Notes: generated by a model not told the origin, from the sequence alone. 64,000 nucleotides of DNA from Puia sp. (GCA_031292515.1 JARLGZ010000279.1:1-64000), one strand, 5' to 3'; counted from the first letter of the stretch, positions 35,160-44,410 are shown. Numbers and translations: made by a program.

Positions 35160-37940
35160 TTAAAACCTGATATTAAAACTGGCATACGGGATCGCACTTC
35201 CGAAAATGGAAAGCTTATACCCGTTGACAACCCCATTTTCCGATACATAATAGACCGAATAGGGATTCTTCCTCCCGGTCAGGTTATAGATACCCAGGAT
35301 CCAGGAATTATGGGTCTTCTGGTGCACCTTGTGATTGCCGTCGATATTCATGGAAACATCGGTCCGGAAGTAATCAGGGATCCGGTAGGCATTCCTGCCC
35401 GCATACAGGGTCCTTTCCGAACCCGCGTAATTGAACACCCCGATGGGCAGCGTAATGGGTCGTCCCGTACTATAGGTCGCATTCAGGGAAACACTGAACC
35501 GGTGAGTGAACCGGTAATTACTGACCAGTGTGGCATCGTTGGGCTTGTCGTAGTTGGCGGGATAATATTTACCTTGGTTAATCAGCTCCCCGGCATTGGG
35601 GTCGGCCTGCCGGAGCAAGGTCCGGGAATACGTGTAACTGAACCAGCCGTTGATTTTGCCCGTAAGTTTTTTGATCAACAGCTCCACTCCATATGCCTTG
35701 CCCTGTGTCTCAAGCACATCCGTCTCTATATGATGGTTCATAACGAGCACAGCGCCGCTCTTGTAGTCCAGGAAATCATGGATATGCTTGTAATAGACCT
35801 CGACAGAGGTTTCGATCGTATTGGCTTTGAAATTCCGGTACAGGCCAAGCGAGATCTGGTCGCCGTATTGAGGCTTGATATTGGGGTCGCTCAATTTCCA
35901 GATATCCGTCGGCGCCATCGCGGTAGTATTGGAGAGCATGTGTATATACTGTCGGGCGGTATTATAACCGGCCTTTAAAGAGAGATTCTCATCGAGGATA
36001 TACCTGGCCGATATCCGGTATTCAGGTCCACCATACGTCTTGATGATTTTACCCGACGGATAGTCCGTCCTGCCTACCTGGTTTTCGACTGTAACGGGTA
36101 CGCCGGGTGCATAATTATTGACCTGGCCGGGGCCAAGATAATTAAAGAGGGAATATCGGATTCCCCCCTCGACGGACAACGCAGAAGTAACGGAATAGCG
36201 GTCGCTGAGATAAAGGGCGCTTTCCTGCGCCTGTTCCGCCTGCAAAGTATCGGGCACAACGGCAGATCCCTTGCCAAGGGGATTGTAATATCCCGGATGA
36301 AGCTTATAACGCAAGGTACTAAAACCGAATTCAAGGGCATGGCTGGCGCTTAAAAAATAATTGAAATTAGACCTGAAATAGGCCTGGTTGATATCAAAAC
36401 CCATTTTATAAGCGGTGACGGGATTCACGGCGCTGGAAATCGCATATTGATAGCGATCATATCCTGTCGTCAGCACCATGAAAAATTTGTTATTGAAAAT
36501 ATGCTTCCATTTGAGAGAGGCATTCCGGTTCCCATAGCTATAGGTAGTGTCGCTGTTGAGGTTGAACCGGTCCTGGCTTAAATAGCCGGTAAGGAATAAC
36601 GTGTTCTTTTTGTTGATCTCGTGGCTGATATTCAGGTTGAGGTCATAAAAGGAAGCCCGGCTGTTCTTATACTGATCGGGTAGCAGGTTTAGCAGCCAGT
36701 CGGCATACGTGGTCCTGCCGGCCAGGATAAAGGAGGTCTTGTCTTTCACGATCGGCCCCTCGATATTCAGACGGCTGGTGACCACACCGATGCCCGCGGA
36801 ACCGGAAATATCCTTCTTATTGCCTTCCCGGCTATTGATGTCGAGAACGGAAGAAAGACGTCCGCCGAATTTAGCGGGAATACTGCTCTTATAAAGCTCC
36901 ACATCCTTGACGACCTCCGGATTAAAGGCTGAAAACATCCCGAAGAAATGAGCCGTGTTATAGATCGTGGCGTCATTGAACAGGACCAGGTTCTGGTCCG
37001 CGGATCCACCCCTGACATTGAGACCGGTACTCGCATCCCCCACCGTCTTAACACCCGGGAGCATCATGACCACCCGCAGGACATCCGCTTCTCCGAATAC
37101 CACGGGGACCTGTTTGATGGTTTTTATATCTATCTTCTGCACGCCCATCTCCGTCCTTCTCACGTTACTTGCCTTCTCCGCAGAAACGGTGACCTTTTTC
37201 AGGGTCATTACCTCTGTATGGAGATCGATATTCATTTTTCCATCACCATATACCATGACGATCCGCCGGGTATCCCGCATACTGATGCTCTGGATATTCA
37301 GGATATGCCTTCCCCGGGGCAACGAAATGGAATAATACCCATACTGATCTGAGGACACGCCGATCCTTGGGCTTTCGACATAGATGGATGCCCCGGCGAC
37401 AGGCTCGCCTGTTTTATCGTCGCGCACATAGCCCGCTATATTGACGATACCCTGCAGAGGGCCTATCGGCTTTTCCCCTACCACATAGAGCTTGTTTTCC
37501 AGCGTGGCTGCTTCCTTTTTTCCCACTTCTTCCAGGTAATCCTTTAAGGTATCTCCTGCGGCGATCCCGGATCTTTCAGCAGGCCCCCTGTCAAAAAAGT
37601 TGGCCGGAAGATCCGTCCGGATGGGATCGCCTTTGGCAATAAAGACCTGTTGCTGCCGGTCGATTGAATAGCTGATGCCTGTGCCCGCCAGGACCTGGTC
37701 CAGGACTTTATAAAAAGGCTGCTGTTCTGCGTGTATATCGATCCGGGCAGTGTCGAAATCCGTGGTATCATAAAAAATGCGATAACCCGTCTGTCTCTCC
37801 AGCTCTTCCAGGAATGCCGGCAGGGTCACCCCTCTCATATTGACGGTGACCTTTGTACTTCCGCCCGTCTGGGCAAGGAGCCGGCCGCTTAACAAAAACA
37901 GGCACCCCGAAGTAAGCAGCAAAACAGGCAAGTTTCTCAT
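35160..37940 (-). CDS. TonB-dependent receptor with STN domain
   Basis: A 926-residue outer-membrane receptor from the ATG at 37940. The frame extends to 38018, but the shorter start places the signal peptide (NLPVLLLTSGCLFLL) at the N-terminus. Order: STN secretin/TonB short domain (about 30-85, RGVTLPAFLEELERQTGYRIFY), carboxypeptidase-regulatory domain (about 165-245, VAGYVRDDKTGEPVAGAS), plug (about 265-370, TGLNVRGGSADQNLVLFND), then a 22-strand-type barrel ending in the C-terminal Phe (SFNIRF). STN domains often go with ECF sigma/FecR signalling, but no such genes are in the window. With the DUF4249 and MG2-like genes it forms an uptake locus of unknown substrate. Confidence 0.9.
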   Translation of the reverse strand: MRNLPVLLLTSGCLFLLSGRLLAQTGGSTKVTVNMRGVTLPAFLEELERQTGYRIFYDTTDFDTARIDIHAEQQPFYKVLDQVLAGTGISYSIDRQQQVFIAKGDPIRTDLPANFFDRGPAERSGIAAGDTLKDYLEEVGKKEAATLENKLYVVGEKPIGPLQGIVNIAGYVRDDKTGEPVAGASIYVESPRIGVSSDQYGYYSISLPRGRHILNIQSISMRDTRRIVMVYGDGKMNIDLHTEVMTLKKVTVSAEKASNVRRTEMGVQKIDIKTIKQVPVVFGEADVLRVVMMLPGVKTVGDASTGLNVRGGSADQNLVLFNDATIYNTAHFFGMFSAFNPEVVKDVELYKSSIPAKFGGRLSSVLDINSREGNKKDISGSAGIGVVTSRLNIEGPIVKDKTSFILAGRTTYADWLLNLLPDQYKNSRASFYDLNLNISHEINKKNTLFLTGYLSQDRFNLNSDTTYSYGNRNASLKWKHIFNNKFFMVLTTGYDRYQYAISSAVNPVTAYKMGFDINQAYFRSNFNYFLSASHALEFGFSTLRYKLHPGYYNPLGKGSAVVPDTLQAEQAQESALYLSDRYSVTSALSVEGGIRYSLFNYLGPGQVNNYAPGVPVTVENQVGRTDYPSGKIIKTYGGPEYRISARYILDENLSLKAGYNTARQYIHMLSNTTAMAPTDIWKLSDPNIKPQYGDQISLGLYRNFKANTIETSVEVYYKHIHDFLDYKSGAVLVMNHHIETDVLETQGKAYGVELLIKKLTGKINGWFSYTYSRTLLRQADPNAGELINQGKYYPANYDKPNDATLVSNYRFTHRFSVSLNATYSTGRPITLPIGVFNYAGSERTLYAGRNAYRIPDYFRTDVSMNIDGNHKVHQKTHNSWILGIYNLTGRKNPYSVYYVSENGVVNGYKLSIFGSAIPYASFNIRF

Positions 37941-37953
37941 GAACAGATTGTTA

Positions 37954-38709
37954 TTAACGGACCGTATTTTCAGCACCCTTATCATACCATGCCGACACTT
38001 TAATAAGCGTATTTTCACGATCCTTGCGCATGCTAAGACGATTCTTCCGGATGAACTTCTTCATCTCGCCGCTCCTGTCCTTAAAAGCATGTGCCAGGAG
38101 TCCTTGGTTGCTGACAGAATAATAAGTCGCTCCTTTTTTAACATAATAAGAGACTGAATAGATGATCAACCTCTTCATCTGCCCGTCAGAGGGATCTTCC
38201 TTAATCTCTTTCGTCTCTTTCTTGTACAAAGTGATCCGGCCTTGATACAGTTGCTCGTAGAACCCCCCGCCTGGCGAGGATTTGTTAAGCGTATCCAGCA
38301 AATTGACAAAGAGGTGGCTGCCTATTTTGAACCAATAGAGTTGTTGATTGATGAGGAAGATCTTATAGATCTTCCAGGGATCTTTTATGACGACCAGGCC
38401 TTTCACCAGGTCATATTGCAGGTCGATATCCCCGTAAAAGACGCTGTCATAGAAGAGGGATCCTTTTTGCAGATGGTTTTCAAGAAAAAAAGGATGCCCT
38501 TCATTCAGCAGATAAACATAGTCCGCATACTGGCCTCCCCGGTAAAGCCGCGTTTCAGGTGTCAGGTATTCATGATAAAATTGTAAAGCATTGGAATAGC
38601 CCGCCCGGGTGATCAGGCTGTCCTTCTCTATTGGCTGGGACTGAGATCGATGAAAAAAAGACAGGAAAAGCAAGAGCCATCGAAAAAAGGAAAAGGTTAT
38701 TGATCTCAT
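37954..38709 (-). CDS. Hypothetical exported protein upstream of the TonB receptor
   Basis: The ATG at 38709 gives a 251-residue protein whose first 25 residues form a signal peptide (FFRWLLLFLSFF, then SQSQ). The frame is open to 38871, but that would bury the signal sequence. The mature protein has repeated aromatic and charged segments (YRGGQYADYVYLLNEGHPFF, QLYWFKIGSHLFVNLL) and a basic C-terminus. No family is recognised. It ends 13 bp before the receptor start, so it is probably the first gene of the four-gene operon and may act as a periplasmic accessory or sensor. Confidence 0.72.
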   Translation of the reverse strand: MRSITFSFFRWLLLFLSFFHRSQSQPIEKDSLITRAGYSNALQFYHEYLTPETRLYRGGQYADYVYLLNEGHPFFLENHLQKGSLFYDSVFYGDIDLQYDLVKGLVVIKDPWKIYKIFLINQQLYWFKIGSHLFVNLLDTLNKSSPGGGFYEQLYQGRITLYKKETKEIKEDPSDGQMKRLIIYSVSYYVKKGATYYSVSNQGLLAHAFKDRSGEMKKFIRKNRLSMRKDRENTLIKVSAWYDKGAENTVR

Positions 38710-38898
38710 AAAGCAGCTTTGAATTCTGTGAAGACGGGGTTTCCCGCAGATTCGTTGCATACAATTTATAAAAACCCCGGCAAATCCCGCTAAAATGAAT
38801 GGTCTTTTCATGAATGACAAATCCCGGCTCTTACAGCCACCTGCAGAACACGCATTAAATTCATTTATCATACGAATAGAGCCTACCGTGATTTTTGG

Positions 38899-38906
38899 TA
38901 ACTTCG
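38899..38906 (+). promoter_or_regulatory. -7-like element (TAACTTCG), leaderless start
   Basis: Matches TAnnTTTG except for one base and is followed by four bases and the ATG at 38911, the same spacing as at tsaE and the receptor gene at 2217. Confidence 0.45.
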
Positions 38907-38910
38907 GTGC

Positions 38911-39201
38911 ATGGATTTGTCAGCATTCAAAGAGAGCCTGAAAAACGATCAGCCCCCCGCAGGCATTGGTAATCTCCTGACTGCGCTTTGGCATGAAGGA
39001 AAGAAAGACTGGGAGAAAGCCCATGACACCATCCAGGACGGAGAAGACAGGGAAAGTGCATGGATCCACGCTTATCTGCATCGTAAAGAAGGAGATCCGG
39101 GGAACGCGGGCTACTGGTACCGCAGAGCCGGGCAAAAGATGCCTTCCTGCCCGTTAGAACAGGAATGGGAAGAATTAGTCAGGCATTTCCTTGTCCCTTA
39201 A
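38911..39201 (+). CDS. Small hypothetical protein, 96 residues
   Basis: A soluble protein (MDLSAFKESLKN at the start) rich in Trp and charged residues, with two helical hairpins: ALWHEGKKDWEKAHDTIQD and SAWIHAYLHRKEGDPGNAGYWYRRAG. Spacing of W, Y and A suggests a TPR/Sel1-like fold. I know no assigned function. It overlaps the convergent M23 peptidase gene by 23 bp, and its start is supported by a -7-like element. Confidence 0.75.
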   Translation: MDLSAFKESLKNDQPPAGIGNLLTALWHEGKKDWEKAHDTIQDGEDRESAWIHAYLHRKEGDPGNAGYWYRRAGQKMPSCPLEQEWEELVRHFLVP

Positions 39202-39895
39202 TATACCTCCCCATTTGCAGGATCAGATCGGGATCCGGACAGTTTTCCATCCATCGCGCTCTTTCCGAGAACCTGCAGACACCGGGGTAATCGCCTTCGA
39301 GCCCCTGCATATCCCGGATGAGTTGAAAATGCAGATGTGGCGGCCAGCCGCCATTTTCGAAACGCATACCGAATTCACCGATCACCTCGCCCGCACGGAC
39401 ACCCGTACCCCCAACAAGATTTTTCAGGGAATTGAGACTTAGATGACCATAGAGGGTATGAAAGGTACCTGCCCCGACCGCGTGTGTCAGGATGAGGGTC
39501 GCCCCATAATCGCCGTCGTGGTTGTTGAATGCAAAACTATGCACGATGCCATCCAGGGGCGCCATGACCATGGTACCGGCGGGGCCCCAGATATCAATGC
39601 CCAGGTGTAGCCGGCGAGGCTCTTCGAAACCGTCTTCCTTTCCGTCAAAATGTGTGCTCCGGGCATAAATCGTTCTGTGCTCCCCATATCCGCCGAAGCC
39701 GTAACGGCAATGGGAGACCAGCAGCGTGGAGCTTATGTATCGGGCAAAGGCATCGGTATCGGCGATTTTTTCCGGGCTGAGATCTCCATTGGCGGCCGTA
39801 AAATCAAAAGGGAACAGCCTGTCTTTCGACGGGTCGAAAGGGACAACCGGCCGGAAAGAGCCGGTCCACTCCGGAAGTATCTGCTGAGTCGTCAT
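39179..39895 (-). CDS. M23-family metallopeptidase without signal peptide
   Basis: A 238-residue protein with a LytM-type zinc site: HLGIDIWGPAGTMV (His and Asp, about 97-101), then HTLYGHLS and PHLHFQLIRD, the HxH ligand pair. M23 enzymes are usually exported peptidoglycan endopeptidases, but the N-terminus here (MTTQQILPEWTGSF) has no signal peptide or membrane anchor. Cytosolic M23-like domains are also known fused to aminotransferase-like enzymes, so a non-cell-wall role is possible. It lies 24 bp downstream of leuS on the same strand. Confidence 0.85.
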   Translation of the reverse strand: MTTQQILPEWTGSFRPVVPFDPSKDRLFPFDFTAANGDLSPEKIADTDAFARYISSTLLVSHCRYGFGGYGEHRTIYARSTHFDGKEDGFEEPRRLHLGIDIWGPAGTMVMAPLDGIVHSFAFNNHDGDYGATLILTHAVGAGTFHTLYGHLSLNSLKNLVGGTGVRAGEVIGEFGMRFENGGWPPHLHFQLIRDMQGLEGDYPGVCRFSERARWMENCPDPDLILQMGRYIKGQGNA

Positions 39896-39919
39896 ATTTT
39901 ACAACGCTACGTTGAATTC

Positions 39920-42871
39920 CTACAGCACTACGTTGATCATCCGGTTCTTCACATAGACAACCCTCTTAGGGGCCTTTCCGTCGAGCCATTTCTTTACCGT
40001 TTCATCGGCAAGAATCATCTCCTCCACCTCCTGCTGGGTAGCATCCAGCGCAATATTGAGTTCGGTCCGGGTCTTTCCGTTGATCGCAATAGGATAGTTC
40101 ATGGCGGACTCAACCAGATACTTCTCTTCCACAAGCGGATAGGAAGCCGTAAGAATCGATCCCGTATTGCCGGTCTGGTGCCACAACTCCTCGCACACAT
40201 GCGGTGCATAAGGTGCCATGATGATCAGCAGCTTTTCCAATATTGCCTTCTTATGACATTTCAGGTCATGCAGTTCGTTGACGCCGATCATCAGGGCACT
40301 GACACCCGTATTGAAAGAGAAACGCTCTGTATCTTCGTCCAGCTTTTTCACCGTCCTGTAGATCACCTTCCATTCCGCATCCGTGGGCTTATCAGTAGTC
40401 CATATCTTTCCTTTTGCTTCGTCGTAGAACAGCCGCCAAAGTTTCCGCAGGAAGCGATGCACGCCCTCGACCCCCTTGGTGTCCCAGGGTTTGCTCTGCT
40501 CCACGGGGCCCAGAAACATCTCATACATCCGGAAAGTATCGGCGCCATATTTAGCGACCAGGTCATCCGGGTTGACGGTATTGAATTTCGATTTGGACAT
40601 TTTCTCAACCTCTGTCCCGCATATGTATTTGCCATCTTCAAGAACGAATTCCGCACGCTCATATTCCGTCCTCCATTTCTTGAAAGCCGCTGTATTCAGT
40701 TCCAGTCCGTCGACGATATTCACATCGACATGTAGCTGAGAAATGGCGATCGAATCTATTTCAATACTGTTGTCTCCAAACAGGTTCCTTACTGCCAGGG
40801 TGACCAGCTCATGAAACTCCACCGTTCCTTCCATAGCCCTGATCCCGTGCGAAATAAAGACCGGTGTGCGTCTTGACAGTTCTTCCACGCCCTGACTGCC
40901 CTGCGCCCCCTTCAGCTCGATCCGGTATACAAACCGGCTGCTGCCCTGTATCATGCCCTGGTTGACCAGCTTTTTATACGGTTCGTCATGACCGATATAC
41001 CCGAGATCGAACAAGGCCTTTGTCCACATCCGGCTGTATAACAGGTGACCCACCGCATGTTCCGTTCCGCCGATATAGAGATCCACCTGTCCCCAGTAAT
41101 CGGACGCCTCCCGGCTGCAAAAGGCAGCTTCGTTATGAGGGTCCATATATCGCAGGAAATACCATGAGGAACCGGCATAACCAGGCATCGTATTGGTTTC
41201 CAAATGTTTGTCTGTCCATTCCTTCACATTTGCCAACGGCCCTTCTCCTTCGGGTCCCGGACCATACTTCTCCACATGAGGCAGCTCCAACGGGAGGTCT
41301 TTCTCATCCAGCGGATATGCGATGCCGTCCCGCCAGACAATCGGAAAAGGCTCTCCCCAGTAGCGCTGACGGCTAAAAGCGGCGTCTCTCATCCGATAGT
41401 TCACCTTTGGGGTGCCGATGCCCATTTCTTCCAGCTTCCGGTTCACAACGGCCATAGCATCCCTCATGATGAGCCCATCCAGGAAACCACTGTTGACAAG
41501 CCGGGCATCCTTAGTAGGGTTGGCCTGTTCCCCGTTATACGCATCCCCCAGTATATTCGTGATCGGTATGTTAAAATGGCGCGCAAACCTGAAATCACGG
41601 TCATCGCCGCAAGGCACGGCCATAATCGCGCCCGTTCCATAGCCTGCCAATACATACTCCGAGATCCAGATCGGAATCTTTCTACCATCGAACGGGTTGA
41701 CTGCATAGGCGCCGGTAAAACAGCCGCTGATCTTCTTTTCCGCCTGTCTTTCCCTTTCACTGCGGCTTTTCACATAAGCGATATATTCGTCCACAGCATT
41801 CTGCTGTTCAGGACTCACAATGGCGGGGATCCATTCCAGTTCCGGCGCCACGACCATAAAGTCCACGCCAAAGATCGTATCCGGACGCGTCGTATATACC
41901 CTCAGTTTGCGATCAAAAAACTTACCGATTGTTTTATCTGCAGTGACCTTATCTGTGTCTGCGTCCTTCTCACTTCCTACCGGCAACTCACTACTGACTA
42001 CCATAAATTCTATCTCCGCCCCATGGCTTTTCCCGATCCAATTGGTCTGCATTTCCTTCATGGCCTCACTGAACTCTATCCGGTCAAGGCCCTCCAGAAG
42101 ACGATCGGCATATTCGGTGATACGCAGATACCATTGCCGTAATTTCTTCTTGACCACGGGATAGCCGCCGCGCTCGCTAACGCCATTCACCACCTCGTCG
42201 TTGGCTAACACCGTACCAAGCGCCTCACACCAGTTCACCTCCCCAAAACCGCAATAGGCCAGCCGGTAGTGCATAAGTATCTCCTGCTGCCGACGCTCGT
42301 CGAAACCGGTCCACTCCGCCGCCGAGAATCGCAGGTTCGGATCGCCGGGACAGACACGCCCTTCATTTCCCGCTTGGGCAAAGGCTTCCAGCAGCGAGGA
42401 GACCGGAACCGCCTTTCGCTGCGCCCGGTCATACCAGCTGCCGAATAACTGCAGAAAGATCCACTGGGTCCATTTGTAGTAGGACGGATCGCTGGTCTGG
42501 ACCTGCCGGTCCCAATCAAAACAAAAACCTATATTGTCGAGCTGCTTCCGGAAATTGGCGATATTGGCCTCCGTGGAAACGGCCGGGTGAATACCATGAT
42601 CGATGGCGTACTGCTCCGCCGGCAGGCCGAAAGCGTCATATCCCATCGGATGAAGCACATTGAAACCCTTTAACCTTTTATACCGGGAATAGATATCGCT
42701 CGCGATATACCCGAGCGGATGGCCCACATGCAGACCGGCCCCGCTGGGATAAGGGAACATATCCAGCACATAGCATTTTGGCTTCGCGGGGTCGGCGCTG
42801 ACTTTATAGATACCGGCTGCTTTCCACTGCTGCTGCCACTTTTTTTCCAGGTCCCTGAAATTATATTCCAT
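39920..42871 (-). CDS. leuS: Leucyl-tRNA synthetase
   Basis: A 983-residue class Ia synthetase. The HIGH-type motif is PYPSGAGLHVGHP (about 40-52), the KMSKS loop is EKMSKSKFN, and the CP1 editing domain has TTRPDTIFGVDF (about 327-338). It is longer than usual, partly through a loop of about 25 residues at about 291-316 (VVSSELPVGSEKD, then acidic and Lys/Thr-rich) in the editing domain, which is encoded by heptanucleotide repeat DNA. Further insertions (for example around GSSRFVYRIELKGAQG) occur before the catalytic KMSKS part. All core motifs are intact. Its -7 element forms half of an inverted repeat shared with ftsX. Confidence 0.96.
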   Translation of the reverse strand: MEYNFRDLEKKWQQQWKAAGIYKVSADPAKPKCYVLDMFPYPSGAGLHVGHPLGYIASDIYSRYKRLKGFNVLHPMGYDAFGLPAEQYAIDHGIHPAVSTEANIANFRKQLDNIGFCFDWDRQVQTSDPSYYKWTQWIFLQLFGSWYDRAQRKAVPVSSLLEAFAQAGNEGRVCPGDPNLRFSAAEWTGFDERRQQEILMHYRLAYCGFGEVNWCEALGTVLANDEVVNGVSERGGYPVVKKKLRQWYLRITEYADRLLEGLDRIEFSEAMKEMQTNWIGKSHGAEIEFMVVSSELPVGSEKDADTDKVTADKTIGKFFDRKLRVYTTRPDTIFGVDFMVVAPELEWIPAIVSPEQQNAVDEYIAYVKSRSERERQAEKKISGCFTGAYAVNPFDGRKIPIWISEYVLAGYGTGAIMAVPCGDDRDFRFARHFNIPITNILGDAYNGEQANPTKDARLVNSGFLDGLIMRDAMAVVNRKLEEMGIGTPKVNYRMRDAAFSRQRYWGEPFPIVWRDGIAYPLDEKDLPLELPHVEKYGPGPEGEGPLANVKEWTDKHLETNTMPGYAGSSWYFLRYMDPHNEAAFCSREASDYWGQVDLYIGGTEHAVGHLLYSRMWTKALFDLGYIGHDEPYKKLVNQGMIQGSSRFVYRIELKGAQGSQGVEELSRRTPVFISHGIRAMEGTVEFHELVTLAVRNLFGDNSIEIDSIAISQLHVDVNIVDGLELNTAAFKKWRTEYERAEFVLEDGKYICGTEVEKMSKSKFNTVNPDDLVAKYGADTFRMYEMFLGPVEQSKPWDTKGVEGVHRFLRKLWRLFYDEAKGKIWTTDKPTDAEWKVIYRTVKKLDEDTERFSFNTGVSALMIGVNELHDLKCHKKAILEKLLIIMAPYAPHVCEELWHQTGNTGSILTASYPLVEEKYLVESAMNYPIAINGKTRTELNIALDATQQEVEEMILADETVKKWLDGKAPKRVVYVKNRMINVVL
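41971..42002. repeat. Heptanucleotide repeat, copy D, inside leuS
   Basis: The minus strand reads GTCAGTA, GTGAGTT, GCCGGTA, GGAAGTG, degenerate units of the same 7-nt element. It is read in frame as VVSSELPVGSE in a loop of the LeuRS editing domain. Confidence 0.65.
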
Positions 42872-42946
42872 GATTCATAGCGATGTTGAGAAAAAGTTAA
42901 AAAACGCCCTTTCGAAAATAATGCGCCGGTCAAAGCGTTTAGAAGA

Positions 42947-42982
42947 GGGCAAAAATACGAAGTAAATCCGTTATTTTTGCCC
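42947..42982. promoter_or_regulatory. Symmetric divergent promoter: inverted -7 elements of leuS and ftsX
   Basis: GGGCAAAAATA (42947-42957) and TATTTTTGCCC (42972-42982) are perfect 11-bp inverted copies separated by 14 bp. The right arm contains TATTTTTG directed at ftsX (42972-42979). The left arm is the same element directed at leuS (42950-42957). Both are exact TAnnTTTG matches. Leaders would be about 72 nt for leuS and 37 nt for ftsX. Confidence 0.6.
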
Positions 42983-43021
42983 ATTCAATTGGTTAGTAAC
43001 CCGGAAAAACAATAGTTCATT

Positions 43022-43894
43022 ATGGCACAATTTGGAAAAGGATATGCCAAACGTTCCACTCCTTCCTATTTTATGGCCATCGTGGGGGTATCCCTGGTGC
43101 TGTTTCTGCTGGGCCTTTTGGGATGGATCGTCATCAATGCTAACAAACTAGGGCAAAATTTTAAAGAGAATATTCAGGTTCAGGTATTTGTAAGGGAGAA
43201 CGTCTCGCCCAAAGACAGCGCTGCGCTCGTCGCTTATATTGCATCGCAGCCGTATACAAAGAGCTATGAATACCTGACGAAGGACCAGGCAAAACAGAAA
43301 TATCTCAATGACGGAAATAAAGATTGGGGAACCGTATTGGATAAAAACCCCCTACCGGCCAGCATCAACTTCTATATCAAAAGCCAGTATGCCGTCGCCG
43401 ACTCAATGACCCGTATCCAGAGTGACCTTTCACAGAATATTGCGGTAAGCGACGTGCAGTACAACCGGTCCCTCGTGACCAACCTGAATAATATGATCCG
43501 CAAGATCAGCCTCATCCTGCTGGCGGTAGCGATCGTCATATCCATACTCGTGATCATCCTGATCGACAATACCATCCGCCTCGCTATGTTTAGCAACCGG
43601 TTTCTGATCAAGACGATGCAAATGGTAGGCGCCACCCGCTGGTTTATCGCCAAACCCATGGACATCCGCGCTCTTATCAACGGCGCCGTCAGTGGCATCA
43701 TCGCCATCGCCGGAATCCTGGCCGTCATCCTGATCGCGGAAAACTATTTGCCCGAAATGAGGGCTCTCCGGGACTATACCCTGCTATCGGCCATGTTCCT
43801 GGTCATCGTATTGCTGGGAATAGGCATTTCCTTTGTCAGCACCCATCGCAGCGTGCTGAAATACCTGAAAATGAAATTGGATGACCTGTACTGA
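43022..43894 (+). CDS. ftsX: FtsX-like cell-division permease
   Basis: A 290-residue membrane protein with the FtsX layout. A short cytosolic N-terminus is followed by TM1 (about 18-40, VGVSLVLFLLGLLGWIVI), an extracytoplasmic domain (about 45-170, IQVQVFVRENVSPKD), then three TM helices (about 170-195, 225-245, 260-280). FtsX with the ATPase FtsE regulates septal peptidoglycan hydrolases. ftsE is not next to it, which is usual in Bacteroidota. It is divergent from leuS and followed by the DUF3098 gene, a common neighbour in this phylum. Confidence 0.92.
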   Translation: MAQFGKGYAKRSTPSYFMAIVGVSLVLFLLGLLGWIVINANKLGQNFKENIQVQVFVRENVSPKDSAALVAYIASQPYTKSYEYLTKDQAKQKYLNDGNKDWGTVLDKNPLPASINFYIKSQYAVADSMTRIQSDLSQNIAVSDVQYNRSLVTNLNNMIRKISLILLAVAIVISILVIILIDNTIRLAMFSNRFLIKTMQMVGATRWFIAKPMDIRALINGAVSGIIAIAGILAVILIAENYLPEMRALRDYTLLSAMFLVIVLLGIGISFVSTHRSVLKYLKMKLDDLY

Positions 43895-43983
43895 TGACCT
43901 TCGGTCAACCGGACCGTGTCCGGTTTTTGAAAATATCCCGCGGATTGCCGTATATTGCAGACCCAATCAATAATTCAAATTAT

Positions 43984-44304
43984 ATGGCAGAAAGCAAAGC
44001 GGAAAACAAAAAAACCGCCCCGGCCAAACCAACGACCGGCAAAACATCCGGAGCCAAACAAAATATACACTCCTCCACTCCCCTCTTCGGCAGGGAGAAC
44101 TACCGGTGGATGCTGATTGGCATCATCATTATGGCCCTTGGCCTGCTTTTGATGTCTGGCGGGAAGAGCAAAGATCCGAATGTCTTCGACCCGAAACAGG
44201 TCTATAGCTTCACCCGTATCACACTGGCGCCGATCCTTATACTCGGTGGCCTCGCACTTGAGATCGTGGCCATTTTCAAAAAGAATAAAAAGACAGCTGA
44301 ATAA
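43984..44304 (+). CDS. DUF3098 domain membrane protein
   Basis: A 106-residue protein from the ATG at 43984. The frame is open to 43894, but the upstream 30 codons overlap the ftsX end and look non-coding. A basic, Ala/Lys-rich cytosolic tail (about 1-30) is followed by two TM helices (WMLIGIIIMALGLLLMSGG, about 43-61, and APILILGGLALEIVAIF, about 82-98) with FDPKQVYSFTRI between them. DUF3098 proteins are small inner-membrane proteins of Bacteroidota of unknown role, regularly encoded between ftsX and uppP, which suggests a link to envelope growth. A strong terminator follows. Confidence 0.88.
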   Translation: MAESKAENKKTAPAKPTTGKTSGAKQNIHSSTPLFGRENYRWMLIGIIIMALGLLLMSGGKSKDPNVFDPKQVYSFTRITLAPILILGGLALEIVAIFKKNKKTAE

Positions 44305-44344
44305 TACCGGCTCTAAGGAGTCCGGGCACCAATAAAAAAGGCTG

Positions 44345-44396
44345 ACTACGCCATCTTTTCGACGGAAACGCAGAAAAGATGGCGTAGTGTTTTTTT
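44345..44396 (+). terminator. Strong intrinsic terminator after the DUF3098 gene
   Basis: ACTACGCCATCTTTTC (44345-44360) and its perfect complement (44373-44388) form a 16-bp stem with a 12-nt loop, followed by GTTTTTTT. It separates ftsX-DUF3098 from uppP. Confidence 0.85.
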
Positions 44397-44410
44397 AAAG
44401 AATAAAAACA

